A stretch of DNA of 64,000 bases from assembly GCF_001753205.1 (NCBI RefSeq), contig NZ_CP017560.1, forward strand, positions 1,550,001 to 1,614,000, read 5' to 3'. This DNA comes from Sporosarcina ureilytica (GTDB lineage Bacteria; Bacillota; Bacilli; Bacillales_A; Planococcaceae). Shown here piece after piece: positions 43,881 to 53,038 of the stretch. Numbering within the stretch: the stretch's first letter is position 1; each line of letters starts with the position of its first letter. The position numbers and the translations under genes are program-made. Below the pieces are notes generated by a model. The model had not been told where the DNA came from, made no database searches, and saw nothing but the letters and a program-made list of their open reading frames with translations.

Positions 43881-44993
43881 ATGATTATTAAAGAAGTTAC
43901 AATGCGCAAAATGAAGATGTCTTTGAAAGATCCATTTACAACAAGCTTTGGTACGTTCCAGGATAAAGATTTTTTATTACTCGAAGCAAAGGATGAGCTT
44001 GGCAATACCGGGTGGGGGGAGTCGGTCGCATTTCATTCGCCGTGGTATAGCGAAGAAACGCTTGAAACAAATTTACATATGATCAAAGATTTTTTACTTC
44101 CATTAGTACTCGGGAAAGAAATCGGACATCCCGATGAAGTCAATGAGCTATTTTCTGCAATCCGTAGAAATAATATGGCGAAGTCAACGATTGAAGGGGC
44201 GATTTGGGACCTTTACGCAAAGCGAAACAAATTGACGTTAGCCGAAGCATTGGGTGGAAAACAAGAGAAAATTGAAGTAGGCATTAGTATCGGGATTGAT
44301 GAAGATATGGATCGTTTAGTCGAAACGGTTCGCGGTTTTATTGAAGAAGGCTATAAACGGATCAAGGTGAAAATTAAGCCTGGCTTTGATGTTGAAGTGA
44401 TGCGCGAGCTTCGAAGGAATTTCCCGGACGTTCCAATGATGGCGGACGCAAATTCAGCCTATACACTAGAAGATGTCGACCTGCTGAAGCAGCTGGATGA
44501 ATTTAATTTAACAATGATTGAACAGCCGCTTGCTTCCGATGATATTATTGACCACGCGACGTTGCAAAAACAATTGGAGACACCAATCTGTTTAGATGAA
44601 AGTATTCATTCATTAGAGGATACGCGAAAAGCAGTCGAACTTGGTAGTACTAAAATCATTAATATTAAAATCGGGCGTGTCGGTGGCTTGACGGAATCGA
44701 AAAAAATTCATGATTACTGCATGGAACACGGAATTCCGGTTTGGTGTGGGGGGATGCTTGAATCGGGGATTGGACGCGCGCATAACGTAGCACTGACAAC
44801 ACTTCCGAATTTCATATTACCGGGTGACACAGCTGGTTCGTCGCGTTACTGGGAACAAGATATCATTTCTCCGGAAGTTATCGTAGAAGACGGCTATATC
44901 ACGGTACCGACTGGATACGGCATTGGATACGAGCCAGATCTAGAAGCAATTGATCAATTTACAGTAGAGACAATGCATTTTAAAGCAGAATAA
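43881..44993 (+). CDS. N-acylamino-acid racemase / o-succinylbenzoate synthase family
   Basis: Enolase-superfamily enzyme of 370 residues. The catalytic Lys pair lies in K162-V-K-I-K166 and at K263 (NIKIGRVGG), and the Mg2+ ligands in [13 protein letters not shown] and CLDESI. The family includes MenC and promiscuous N-succinylamino-acid racemases. No menaquinone genes are near, whereas a GNAT and an M20 hydrolase directly precede it, so racemisation of N-succinyl amino acids is the likelier job. AAAAGGAG precedes the ATG. A weak hairpin follows at 44997-45023. Confidence 0.9.
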   Translation: MIIKEVTMRKMKMSLKDPFTTSFGTFQDKDFLLLEAKDELGNTGWGESVAFHSPWYSEETLETNLHMIKDFLLPLVLGKEIGHPDEVNELFSAIRRNNMAKSTIEGAIWDLYAKRNKLTLAEALGGKQEKIEVGISIGIDEDMDRLVETVRGFIEEGYKRIKVKIKPGFDVEVMRELRRNFPDVPMMADANSAYTLEDVDLLKQLDEFNLTMIEQPLASDDIIDHATLQKQLETPICLDESIHSLEDTRKAVELGSTKIINIKIGRVGGLTESKKIHDYCMEHGIPVWCGGMLESGIGRAHNVALTTLPNFILPGDTAGSSRYWEQDIISPEVIVEDGYITVPTGYGIGYEPDLEAIDQFTVETMHFKAE

Positions 44994-45076
44994 GTGTAAG
45001 GGGTGAAAATTTCACCTCTTTACACCTATAATATTCAGAAAAAATAATCAACTCGATGTTGTGAAGGGGAAATAGT

Positions 45077-45316
45077 ATGAAGAGAAGTTTTCAAATTGGT
45101 GGGGCATTTATTGGCGTTATCGTTGGTGCCGGCTTTGCATCTGGCCAAGAAATTTTACAGTTTTTCAGTAGTTTTGGGTTAATTGGCATTGCAGGAGCGC
45201 TCGTTGCGACTGGATTATTTGCATTTATCGGGATGAACTTGACACAGCTTGGAAGTCGCCTGCAGACGAATTCCCACCAAAGTGTGATCTACCATTTCAC
45301 TTGCTGTGCGATTTGA
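45077..45316 (+). pseudogene. Truncated YkvI-family transporter gene
   Basis: Reads as the first ~73 residues of a YkvI-type membrane transporter: GGAFIGVIVGAGFASGQEILQFF, the second helix, then LGSRLQTNSHQSVIYH. At about 45295 the homology stops and the frame runs for six foreign codons into DNA of the oppositely oriented yitT remnant. The normal protein is about 340 residues. The ribosome binding site and start are intact, so a short, useless peptide may still be made. Confidence 0.82.
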
Positions 45317-45925
45317 TCTGGATTTTTGGAAATAATTGTAACAGCTTTTTTCATACTAAAACCTTCGATAATGAATTCCATCACTTTTGTGCCGATGTAA
45401 AGCATCATAATCGTCAGCATCACTCTTTCAGCGCCGATAATAAAATGGGAAGATAAAACGACGATAAATCGAAAAATAACAAGCCATAGCTGATACTCCA
45501 ACCAAAGAATTTGTTCGTCATACTAGCAAGTATTGTTGTCCCGGCTGTCGTCCCTCCAACGCGAATAATGAGCCCAATGCCAACGCCTGCAAAAACACCA
45601 CCAAAAATTGTGTTTACAATGATTTCATTCGATGTAATGCGCCAGTCTGATGTGATATGTAAAAAGAGTGAGTTGAATAAAACAGCGATAATAGTGTAAA
45701 TCGTTGTGTTCCTACTTAAATATTTATACCCAACAATAAGTAGTACGCCGTTAAGCACTAAGTTTACTAGTCCGGGCGACCATCCATAAAGATAATAAGC
45801 AATAATCGTCAGTCCAGTTACGCCACCTTCTCCAAGGTCATTCGGAATACAAAAAGATTCACAGCTAACGCAAAAATAAAAGACCCTGCAATAAAAAAGA
45901 GAAAGTCGACAATTCTTTTTTTCAT
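45292..45925 (-). pseudogene. Frameshifted and truncated YitT-family membrane protein gene
   Basis: Reads from an ATG at 45925 as MKKRIVDFLFFIAGSFIFALAVN, then needs a frame change near 45845 to continue as NDLGEGGVTGLTIIAYYLYGW. A second frame change near 45480 leads from FFGWSISYG into VVLSSHFIIGAERVMLTIMMLYIG. It ends at KNPDQIAQQV, where a deletion joins it to the truncated ykvI, so most of the C-terminal DUF2179 domain is gone. At least two frameshifts and one truncation make it non-functional. Confidence 0.87.
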
Positions 45926-46225
45926 ATACTTACCGCCTATCTGTCAAAATCAGAGTTGATAAATCTTTCTAAACTGTACCATATTTCTTAGAATATTACC
46001 TTGAAATTAAAGTTTAGACAAACAACTACAATTCCATAGGTCAGCTTTTAAGGTCATTCGTAATGAGGTTTGTATAACTTTGTTATGATTTTATATTATT
46101 CGTAAGTCGAATTTCCATAATTGTTCGAGCCGCAAATGCAAAGTGTCAAAGTGCGTTTACCTGAATACTATAATAAAACGGGGGAGTATGAAGCAAACGG
46201 CGACGAAAATGAGGATGGAAAGATT
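45926..46225. other. Intergenic region with a short open frame
   Basis: The only coding-like part is an open stretch from about 46117 (FEPQMQSVKVRLPEYYNKTGEYE, in part) that runs in frame into the start of the lipoprotein gene. It may be the tail of another lost gene. Nothing else is recognised. Confidence 0.35.
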
Positions 46226-46891
46226 TTGAATAAAATATATTTAGCAGGTTAAACGTTAATTTGGGGGATGGATTTGTTTGGTTGTGATATGACAAATGAA
46301 AATCCAGAAGATACCAATGAAGGTGTTAATATAGATAAAGAAGAAGGGGGAATTTCTGGGAATAAAGAACAATCGAATCCAAATGATAATGAATCCATTA
46401 TGGCTCTTAATACGGGTTCTACCGAAACAGTCATTAATAAAGTTGAAGGTATGGACGTAGAAGTTAAAGTTATTAATTATGTAATACAACCTTATGACAT
46501 TTCTTATCAATTAAATGAGACATTCGATAATCCCGAAGTGAAGCAAAACCAAGTTATTTATTCAACTCAAAATGATGAGTATAACATCACATTAGAAATT
46601 CACACCAATCTTGAAAATGCTATATCGAACTTACAAGAAAGTTTTATAGCGGAAGCGTATGAAGAAAAAGGGGAATTGGAAAGCACACCGATAGAAGAAA
46701 ATGATTTGAAGGGGGAAATGCAGTTTTTTGCTTATAAGATTGATGAACATGTACTGGTGATTACTTACCAATATCCAGTTGAGGCAGGAGATGGCATGTA
46801 TCCACTTTTAGAAGCCTTACGAAATTCGATTCATGTACAAAAATTTTTTGTGATATATGTATTTGGAAATTTAAAATTCCGCTGGATGTAA
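46226..46891 (+). pseudogene. Lipoprotein gene with a stop codon in the signal peptide
   Basis: From TTG 46226 the frame reads LNKIYLAG, TAA (46250-46252), then TLIWGMDLFGC and a long acidic, Asn-rich linker (DMTNENPEDTNEG). Without the stop it is a normal lipoprotein: signal core, then a lipobox-like LFGC. The mature part (about 190 residues) is soluble and unrecognised. An ATG at 46268 could restart translation, but it would lack most of the signal peptide and the product could not be exported. A single base change would restore the gene, so sequencing error must be excluded. The last ~20 residues may also be shifted. Confidence 0.65.
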
Positions 46892-46894
46892 AAA

Positions 46895-46945
46895 AGCCAA
46901 AATACGCAGGTTGTGTATAAATACTTGCGTATTTTGGCTCTTTCA
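46895..46945 (+). terminator. Terminator after the broken lipoprotein gene
   Basis: AGCCAAAATACGCA, near 46895, pairs with TGCGTATTTTGGCT, near 46926-46939, extended by one further G-T-containing pair set, followed by CTTTCATTTT. Confidence 0.75.
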
Positions 46946-47103
46946 TTTTGTTTCTTGAATCTGTAAGGTGTTTGGCAAAAATGCTCACCAAAAGGTACTT
47001 GTTTCAATTGATCTACTCATGCTTGTTCTTTTTCTAAAGCAACACATCATCCCTGTTCAAATTTACGACTGCGTTCAAATTTTGCATAGATATCCAAAAC
47101 GAT

Positions 47104-47247
47104 TTAATTCATACCTTCCGATCTAAACAATTGGTCAGCAATGTTCGCGCCAATGAAGACGGAAGGAGCCGTGGTAATCCCGTCCGAGACAAAAGGTGCA
47201 ATAGAATTATCTACAACACTGAAATCTTTTGCACCATTATAATATAG
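47104..47247 (-). pseudogene. C-terminal remnant of a GMC-type oxidoreductase gene
   Basis: On the minus strand the frame reads FSVVDNSIAPFVSDGITTAP, then SVFIGANIADQLFRSEGMN and a stop. This is the end pattern of glucose-methanol-choline oxidoreductases (VVDAS, N-x-P-T-x-x-x-A, ADxI). Its upstream part is cut off where the MITE begins at 47250, and nothing of the FAD domain remains. Confidence 0.6.
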
Positions 47248-47249
47248 TA

Positions 47250-47383
47250 CCCGTACGCGGTTCAATTATGACGAATATTCTGTATAAGTATTAAAGAGAA
47301 ACACTTATAAACGTTGGTTTAAATATTTTTTATTCATCATGATATGCAATTGCGGTGTATTGTCTGAATTGTTTTTTGTACAG
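47250..47383 (+). mobile_element. Diverged MITE copy with TA flanks
   Basis: A 134-bp relative of 39438-39573, sharing TGTATAAGTATTA, CTTATAAACGTT, ATGCAATTG and GTGTATTGTCTGAATTGTTTT-like words. The ends CCCGTACG and TTGTACAG are diverged, but TA still flanks both sides (47248-47249, 47384-47385). It lies between a GMC remnant and an IS3 remnant. Confidence 0.65.
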
Positions 47384-47464
47384 TAGTCGATCCCCTTAAA
47401 ACAGATGAAATAGGGTATAGGTTATACAAAGACTCTATCATTCTGGCTAAAAGGAGAGACTAGT

Positions 47465-48234
47465 ATGTATATCCGGAAAAAGTTACAGAAGCGTCGTTCC
47501 CCATTTGAAACAAAAATGTATGCAGTTAAACAAGTGATAGAATTCCACCGGAGCAAAAGAGTGGTCGCGGAAGAAATCGGCATCAGTGTAAGTTTAGTAA
47601 TTAATTGGGTCAAGACTTTTGAGCAGCATGGTGAAGCTGGTCTTCAATCGAAAAAGTCACACTCGCTTTCAGATGGCGGGGGCGAATTAGAGCGCCTGCG
47701 TTGCATTGAAAAGAAATATTATCAACAACTTGAGAAGATTGAGATTCCAAAGAAGTTCCAGACCATTCTCAGGGAGAACAAAAACAAAAATCATATGATG
47801 CCATAATTTCCCTAAGAAAGGACTACCCAGTTGAAAGACTTTGTCGGGCACTTGGTGTCTCTAAAAGTGGGTATTACGTTTACCTTAAGCGTCGCCAACG
47901 AGAGCCTTCAGAACGTGACTTACGAGATATTGAGGCAATAAAACGAACGTATTATAAGAGTAAAAGAACTTATGGATGTAGACATATTGCAGGAGAACTT
48001 AAAGAAGGACGACATATTATCAACCATAAGCGCGTGTCCAACCTAATGCATTTAATTTAAAGTCTAAGATTAGAAAAGCAAGAATCACTAGGGGAAACAA
48101 GAACAATCCTTAGTGGCTGTGTTTATCCAAATCTATTAAACAGAGATTTCAATGTAGTTTCTCCTAATCTAAAATGTGCCATGGATTTTTCCGAAATCAA
48201 AGCAGAAGGTGCCTATGTTGAAATGTTTATTTAG
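47465..48234 (+). pseudogene. Decayed IS3-family transposase genes (orfA + orfB)
   Basis: An orfA of 113 residues is still open (47465-47806; KMYAVKQVIEFHRSKRVVAEEIGISVSLVINWVKTFE, in part). The orfB frame overlaps its end and reads SYDAIISLRKDYPVERLCRALGVSKSGYYVYL and RTYGCRHIAGELKEG, then stops at about 48060. Later pieces appear in shifted frames (NLLNRDFNVVSPNLK, MDFSEIKAEGAYVEM), and only the first Asp of the DDE core remains. It is a different element from the intact IS at 5128-6617. Confidence 0.85.
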
Positions 48235-48335
48235 TTGCGGCACCATTGCTTGCTGTCTTAATTCTATTTTAGAAAATGCGCAAAACTATCACTATTTCTT
48301 ACGAATTGCTGTTTGGTTATTTATTAGATTTTATA

Positions 48336-49223
48336 TTAAATTTCCTTCTTAAAATCTTGAAAATAGCGATGACAATGTTTTACAAAAGCCTTTGAGATTT
48401 TTGTTGGGTATGAATACCGATGGCGTAATAAACCAATCGTTCGGGTAAACTTTCCGTCAATAATTTTTAAGTGCTTTATTTTATTTGCAGAGGGAAGAAC
48501 AGCTGTTTCAGGTGTGAATGCCGCTCCACGTCCATTTTTGACAAGTTGCATAACCATTGTTGCTTCCTCTACTTCTATTTGGTAATCAGGTGAATATCCT
48601 ATTGATTTACAATATTGATCTATCATTTGTCGAAAGCTGTATTGATTTGTTAAACCAACAAGTGGTAGGTTATCTAATTCCTTTAAGCGAATTGTACCTT
48701 TTTTTTCTTCTTTGTACGATTCGGGAACGCTTAAAAAAATTTCTTCTTCAAATAATGGCAACCATTCAATATTCGGATGTTCTATTTTCTTCGTGGTAAT
48801 ACATAAATCATATTTTCCATTTTCAATAAATTGTTTTAAGTTTTCTTTTGATAGCGAAACTTGTTGATATTTCACATGTGGGTATTCATTAAAAAATAAA
48901 TCTATAATTTTTGTAAATATATATGGAAGCGTCGTAACGATTGATAGTTTTCCATTTTCATTTCCCCTTATTTCATCTAATCCACGCTCTAAATCACGTA
49001 TTGCTGAAAATATATGCTCTGCACGTTTAAACAAAAACTTGCCATTTTCATTTAATGTAATGCGCCTGCCATTTCGGAAAAACAGATCCATTTCTAGTTC
49101 TGCCTCTAAATTTTTAATCGCCTTGCTTAATGCTGGTTGTGAGATTAAAAGTTCTTTAGCGGCCAATGACATATTCTCAAATTTTGCTGTGGTATAAAAA
49201 TATTCTAATTTAATTAAGTCCAT
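48336..49223 (-). CDS. LysR-family transcriptional regulator
   Basis: 295-residue regulator. Winged helix-turn-helix at ~1-60 (LEYFYTTAKFENMSLAAKELL, then SQPALSKAIKNLEAELEM, seen in part), followed by an effector-binding domain. GAGGTG precedes the ATG. It is divergent from the SDR gene across 150 bases and so is the likely switch of the second catabolic island (48.3-64 kb). The effector should be a pathway intermediate, unknown here. Confidence 0.94.
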   Translation of the reverse strand: MDLIKLEYFYTTAKFENMSLAAKELLISQPALSKAIKNLEAELEMDLFFRNGRRITLNENGKFLFKRAEHIFSAIRDLERGLDEIRGNENGKLSIVTTLPYIFTKIIDLFFNEYPHVKYQQVSLSKENLKQFIENGKYDLCITTKKIEHPNIEWLPLFEEEIFLSVPESYKEEKKGTIRLKELDNLPLVGLTNQYSFRQMIDQYCKSIGYSPDYQIEVEEATMVMQLVKNGRGAAFTPETAVLPSANKIKHLKIIDGKFTRTIGLLRHRYSYPTKISKAFVKHCHRYFQDFKKEI

Positions 49224-49374
49224 AATTCACCTCATACTATATAACTTGTAGTTATAAATGAATAACTTATTAGTATTTTTAATTATACCAAATAGAGTGT
49301 AAGATGTGAATTATCTGTAATATCAAAACATTTAGGGGAGTCTTTAAAAATATAAATAATAGTAGAGACCGAAA

Positions 49375-50106
49375 ATGAGATTAAACAATAAAGTAGCAAT
49401 CATTACAGGTGCGGCATCAGGTATGGGGATAGGGGAAGCGATTCGCTTTGCAGAGGAAGGCGCAAAAGTAGTCATCGCCGAATTAGAAGGTACGCAAGCT
49501 ATTGCCGAAAAAATTAAAGGGTTTGGCGGAGAAGCGATTGCTGTATCTGTAAACGTAATGAAAACTGAAGATATTAAAAACTGCGTAGAATTAACTGATG
49601 AGATATTTGGTCCAGTTGATGTGCTAATAAATAATGCAGGTGTATTTGATCAATATGCTAAATCATTAGATACAGCAATAGACCAATGGAATTTCTTCTT
49701 ATATATTAATCTAACAAGTATATTTGAATTTTCAAATGCTGTATTACCAGGCATGATTGAACGCGGCACAGGTTCAATCGTAAATATTGCTTCTATCGCA
49801 GGGCTGGTTGCAGGTAAAGGAGGCGCTGCTTATACAACTTCTAAACATGGAGTAATTGGATATACAAAGCACCTGACTTCTGAATATGCACGCTATGGCA
49901 TTAAAATTAACGCAATTTGTCCTGGTACAATCGAAACGCCTCTCGTTAAAGACTTTTTATCGAATATTCCTAAAGTTTTAGTGCCAACGCATACTTTCGG
50001 GACAACAGAACAAGTATCCGTTTTGGCTTTGAATTTAGCATCAGATGAAGCACATTTTATGAGTGGGGCAATTGTACCGATTGAAGATGGCTTTACAGTT
50101 CAATAA
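49375..50106 (+). CDS. Short-chain dehydrogenase/reductase
   Basis: SDR of 243 residues. The cofactor loop reads TGAASGMGIGEA, one residue longer than the usual TGxxxGxG spacing, and NNAG and the catalytic YTTSK are intact. The C-terminus ends EDGFTVQ rather than the usual DGG. First gene of the second island, with a weak ribosome binding site. It should oxidise an alcohol or reduce a ketone on the island's substrate; the substrate is unknown. Confidence 0.9.
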   Translation: MRLNNKVAIITGAASGMGIGEAIRFAEEGAKVVIAELEGTQAIAEKIKGFGGEAIAVSVNVMKTEDIKNCVELTDEIFGPVDVLINNAGVFDQYAKSLDTAIDQWNFFLYINLTSIFEFSNAVLPGMIERGTGSIVNIASIAGLVAGKGGAAYTTSKHGVIGYTKHLTSEYARYGIKINAICPGTIETPLVKDFLSNIPKVLVPTHTFGTTEQVSVLALNLASDEAHFMSGAIVPIEDGFTVQ

Positions 50107-50151
50107 TTTGGAATAGTTGATATGAGAATTAAAGAATAGGAGTGTTTCTAG

Positions 50152-51057
50152 ATGAAGTTAATCACTTATCTTAGGGGAAATCAAAGCCGTGTTGGTGTAA
50201 TTCAAGGAGAAATGATAGTGGATGTTGGGGACTATTATCCGGATATTTTATCAATCATAAAGGCTGGTGATCATGGGCTCAAGAAACTCAATGAAATCTT
50301 AAAGTCTAATCCAGTACAAAGACCATTAAAACGTGAGTCTCTGTTGTCACCAATCCCAAACTTGGGGCGAAATATCTTCTGTGTTGGATGGAACTATTTG
50401 GAACACTTTAATGAACGTACACGAAAAGATATCGATTTACCGGCTAGTCCTACGATTTTTACAAAAGCGACAGGAACTGTAGCCGGACCTTATGAGGAGG
50501 TTCCTTTGGCGGAAAGTTTTACACAAATGTTTGACTACGAGGCAGAACTTGCCGTTGTTATCGGTCGTGAAGGAAAACGTATTTCTGAAGAAGAAGCACC
50601 TGATTATGTTTTTGGATATATGTCTGCTAATGACCTATCTGCAAGGGATGTGCAACAGCAGCATGGTGGTCAGTGGTTTATGGGGAAAAGCATGGACAAG
50701 TCATGTCCGATGGGACCTTGGCTTGTCACAAAAGATGAAATAGAGGATGTCCAAAACTTGGATATTTATTGTAAGGTCAATGGAGAAATCGTTCAATCCA
50801 GCAATACAAGTCTTATGATTTTTTCAATCAATAAAATCATTGCGGAAATTTCAAAAGCGATGACGATAAAACCTGGGGATATTATTTTAACTGGAACACC
50901 GTCAGGTATCGGTTCGAAACGTAATCCGCCTATTTTATTAAAGGCAGGAGATGAAGTGGAAGTTTATATTAGTGAAATTGGCGGAATAAAAAACAAGATT
51001 ATTGAGGAAACAGTTAAAGATGAGTTGAATAATAATTTTTATACTCAAAAGATTTAG
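50152..51057 (+). CDS. Fumarylacetoacetate hydrolase (FAH)-family enzyme
   Basis: 301 residues with the FAH fold. VGWNYLEHFNE is the catalytic His region, and DYEAELAVVIGREG and NDLSARDVQQ hold metal-binding acids. LTGTPSGIG is the C-terminal signature. The first ~70 residues form the usual N-terminal domain. FAH enzymes split a C-C bond in 1,3-diketo acids or decarboxylate oxo-diacids. It lies 45 bases after the SDR gene with AGGAG, within the island operon. The reaction is likely ring-fragment cleavage or decarboxylation (inference). Confidence 0.92.
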   Translation: MKLITYLRGNQSRVGVIQGEMIVDVGDYYPDILSIIKAGDHGLKKLNEILKSNPVQRPLKRESLLSPIPNLGRNIFCVGWNYLEHFNERTRKDIDLPASPTIFTKATGTVAGPYEEVPLAESFTQMFDYEAELAVVIGREGKRISEEEAPDYVFGYMSANDLSARDVQQQHGGQWFMGKSMDKSCPMGPWLVTKDEIEDVQNLDIYCKVNGEIVQSSNTSLMIFSINKIIAEISKAMTIKPGDIILTGTPSGIGSKRNPPILLKAGDEVEVYISEIGGIKNKIIEETVKDELNNNFYTQKI

Positions 51058-51093
51058 GTGGCGGCTTATTAAAATCTAGTATGGGGTGAAAAT

Positions 51094-51876
51094 ATGTCTA
51101 TTGAAAAAATGACGCATGCGCGCATCGATCTAACAAAAGGAAATGAATTAATAATTAAAGAAATGCAAAGTTCGGGCATTACGTGGAAAACAGGAATTGA
51201 TGGAGAAGAGATATGGATGGGGCGTATTGAAGTAGATGCCAATACTAAATCAAAGGCGCTACATCATAAAGAATCTGAAACTGTACATTATTTATTACGG
51301 GGAAAAGTTAAAGTTCATTATGGAGAAAATTATGCTAGTACTGTCGAACTTGGGGAGGGAGATTTCATTTATATTCCTCCCTATCTTGCTTATACATTTG
51401 AGAATCCAATTGAAACGGAAAAGCTTGATTTAGTTACTTTTATGGCTTCGACCCACCAAATTGTATATCTAGAAAGAGATGAACATGTTCAGGTGCCGGC
51501 AGAATTCAATAAAGAAGAAGTTTTAGTTGTAAGAGCATCTGAATTAGATGGTTCAACTGACCAAACAAAAAACATGCCACGAAAAACCGGCATTCAATCA
51601 ACTAAAATTTGGATAGGGCGCGTGACTGGTGAACCTGCCAGCGATTCAGGGGCACATCATCATGGTGAAGCTGAAACAGGTGGATTTATTATTAGCGGAA
51701 CAACACGAATTTTATATGGCCAGAATTATCAAGAGTATGCGGAATTTGTGTCAGGTGATTTTGTGCATGTACCCCCATTTGTACCGCATATTGAACGGAA
51801 TCTGAACGACACTGAAGCAGTGGAATTTTTAACAGCTCGCAATCCTAGAAATATAGTTGTTAATTTAGAAGATTAA
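51094..51876 (+). CDS. Double-cupin protein
   Basis: 260 residues with two cupin domains. The N-terminal one is around residues 45-115 (HHKESETVHYLLRGK, then GEGDFIYIPPYLAYTF), and the C-terminal one around 180-250 (HHHGEAETGGFIISG, then SGDFVHVPPFVPHIERN). Both keep a His cluster, Glu and a later His or Tyr for metal binding; the second is more complete. Such bicupins are dioxygenases, isomerases or decarboxylases. It is too short for a typical gentisate dioxygenase (~340 residues). It sits between FAH and HMG-CoA-lyase-like genes, suggesting a step on an oxidised ring or chain product. Confidence 0.82.
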   Translation: MSIEKMTHARIDLTKGNELIIKEMQSSGITWKTGIDGEEIWMGRIEVDANTKSKALHHKESETVHYLLRGKVKVHYGENYASTVELGEGDFIYIPPYLAYTFENPIETEKLDLVTFMASTHQIVYLERDEHVQVPAEFNKEEVLVVRASELDGSTDQTKNMPRKTGIQSTKIWIGRVTGEPASDSGAHHHGEAETGGFIISGTTRILYGQNYQEYAEFVSGDFVHVPPFVPHIERNLNDTEAVEFLTARNPRNIVVNLED

Positions 51877-51950
51877 TATTTAAACCGTTTATTTAATAGT
51901 TATAAATGCAGTAACCTTGTTGATAATTATTTTGAAACGGAGGGATAAAA

Positions 51951-52907
51951 TTGGCATTTCCCAATAAAGTAATAATTCGTGAGGTTGGACCTCGTGAAGG
52001 CATGCAAGTTGAAAAGACACATGTAGCTACTGTGGATAAAATAAAATTAGTTGATATGCTTTCGGAGTGCAATTTGCCTGTAATCGAGGTTACTTCATTT
52101 GTAAGTCCTAAATGGGTGCCGCAAATGGCAGACGCTGAGTTAATTGCAGAAGGATTCAAAAGAAAACCAGGGATAGAATATCAGTGCGTTTATTTGAATT
52201 CGAAAGGAATAGAAAGAGCACAAGCGACAGGAAAGTTTGATTTGGAAGGCGTTATTAGTGTAATTGCAAGTGAAACATTTTCTATAAAGAACACGAATCG
52301 GACGATTGATGAAACATTCGCTGAAATGCATAATCGGATTGCTGTTCTGCAAAAATACAATATTCCAATTATCACAGCACCTGTAATGGCTGCCTTTGGT
52401 TGTAACTACGAGGGGAATATCGATCCACAACATGCATTAAGCTTGATTGCTAGAACATTAGAAATTGCAGAATCTTATGATATCAATTTGGAGCGTATCC
52501 TTCTTGGGGATACGATGGGATGGGCAAATCCAGTTACAATCGAATACCTCGTAGGTCGGGTGCAAGATAAATGGCCAGATAAGGATATTATTCTACATTT
52601 ACATGATACACGGGGGATGGGATTAGCTAATGCTTATGCAGGGTTGAAGATGGGCGTCACCCATTTTGATGCTTCGGTAGGCGGATTGGGAGGTTGTCCA
52701 TTTGGTGGTTTCAAAGGAGCGGCTGGAAACATCGCCACAGAAGACTTGGTTCATATGTGTCACGAACTTGGAATCGAAACTGGTGTTGATCTTAAGAAGT
52801 TAATGGATGTAACCCTGGAGGCGGAACGAATTCTCGGCCGCACTCTCCCTGGAAAGTTGGCACATGGAGGAAGTTTAGACACATACAGAAAGACTCCGCA
52901 AGTGTAA
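51951..52907 (+). CDS. Hydroxymethylglutaryl-CoA lyase-like enzyme
   Basis: DRE-TIM metallolyase of 318 residues. IIREVGPREGMQ holds the metal-binding and substrate Arg, HLHDTRGMG the metal-binding His pair, and SVGGLGGCPF the catalytic Cys of HMG-CoA lyases. The loop after the Cys (GGFKGAAGN) differs from the PYAPGASGN type seen in leucine-pathway enzymes such as YngG, so a relative of HMG-CoA may be the substrate. It starts at TTG 51951 after CGGAGGGA. The reaction would release acetyl-CoA or a similar piece. Confidence 0.88.
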   Translation: MAFPNKVIIREVGPREGMQVEKTHVATVDKIKLVDMLSECNLPVIEVTSFVSPKWVPQMADAELIAEGFKRKPGIEYQCVYLNSKGIERAQATGKFDLEGVISVIASETFSIKNTNRTIDETFAEMHNRIAVLQKYNIPIITAPVMAAFGCNYEGNIDPQHALSLIARTLEIAESYDINLERILLGDTMGWANPVTIEYLVGRVQDKWPDKDIILHLHDTRGMGLANAYAGLKMGVTHFDASVGGLGGCPFGGFKGAAGNIATEDLVHMCHELGIETGVDLKKLMDVTLEAERILGRTLPGKLAHGGSLDTYRKTPQV

Positions 52908-53038
52908 AAAACGTAACAGAGAAAATGTAAGCCCTTACTTAGATAAATAATGGATAAACATTATTGACAATTATATATATTGCAATATTGAATGACCATG
53001 CATTGAAAAAAACGAATGATTACAAATGGGAGGCATGA

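Noticed and set aside
52963-52990. TTGACA followed by TATATAT-rich DNA before the carboxyltransferase gene, as a sigma-A promoter
   Set aside because: No good -10 box lies at 16-18 bases; the region is simply AT-rich.
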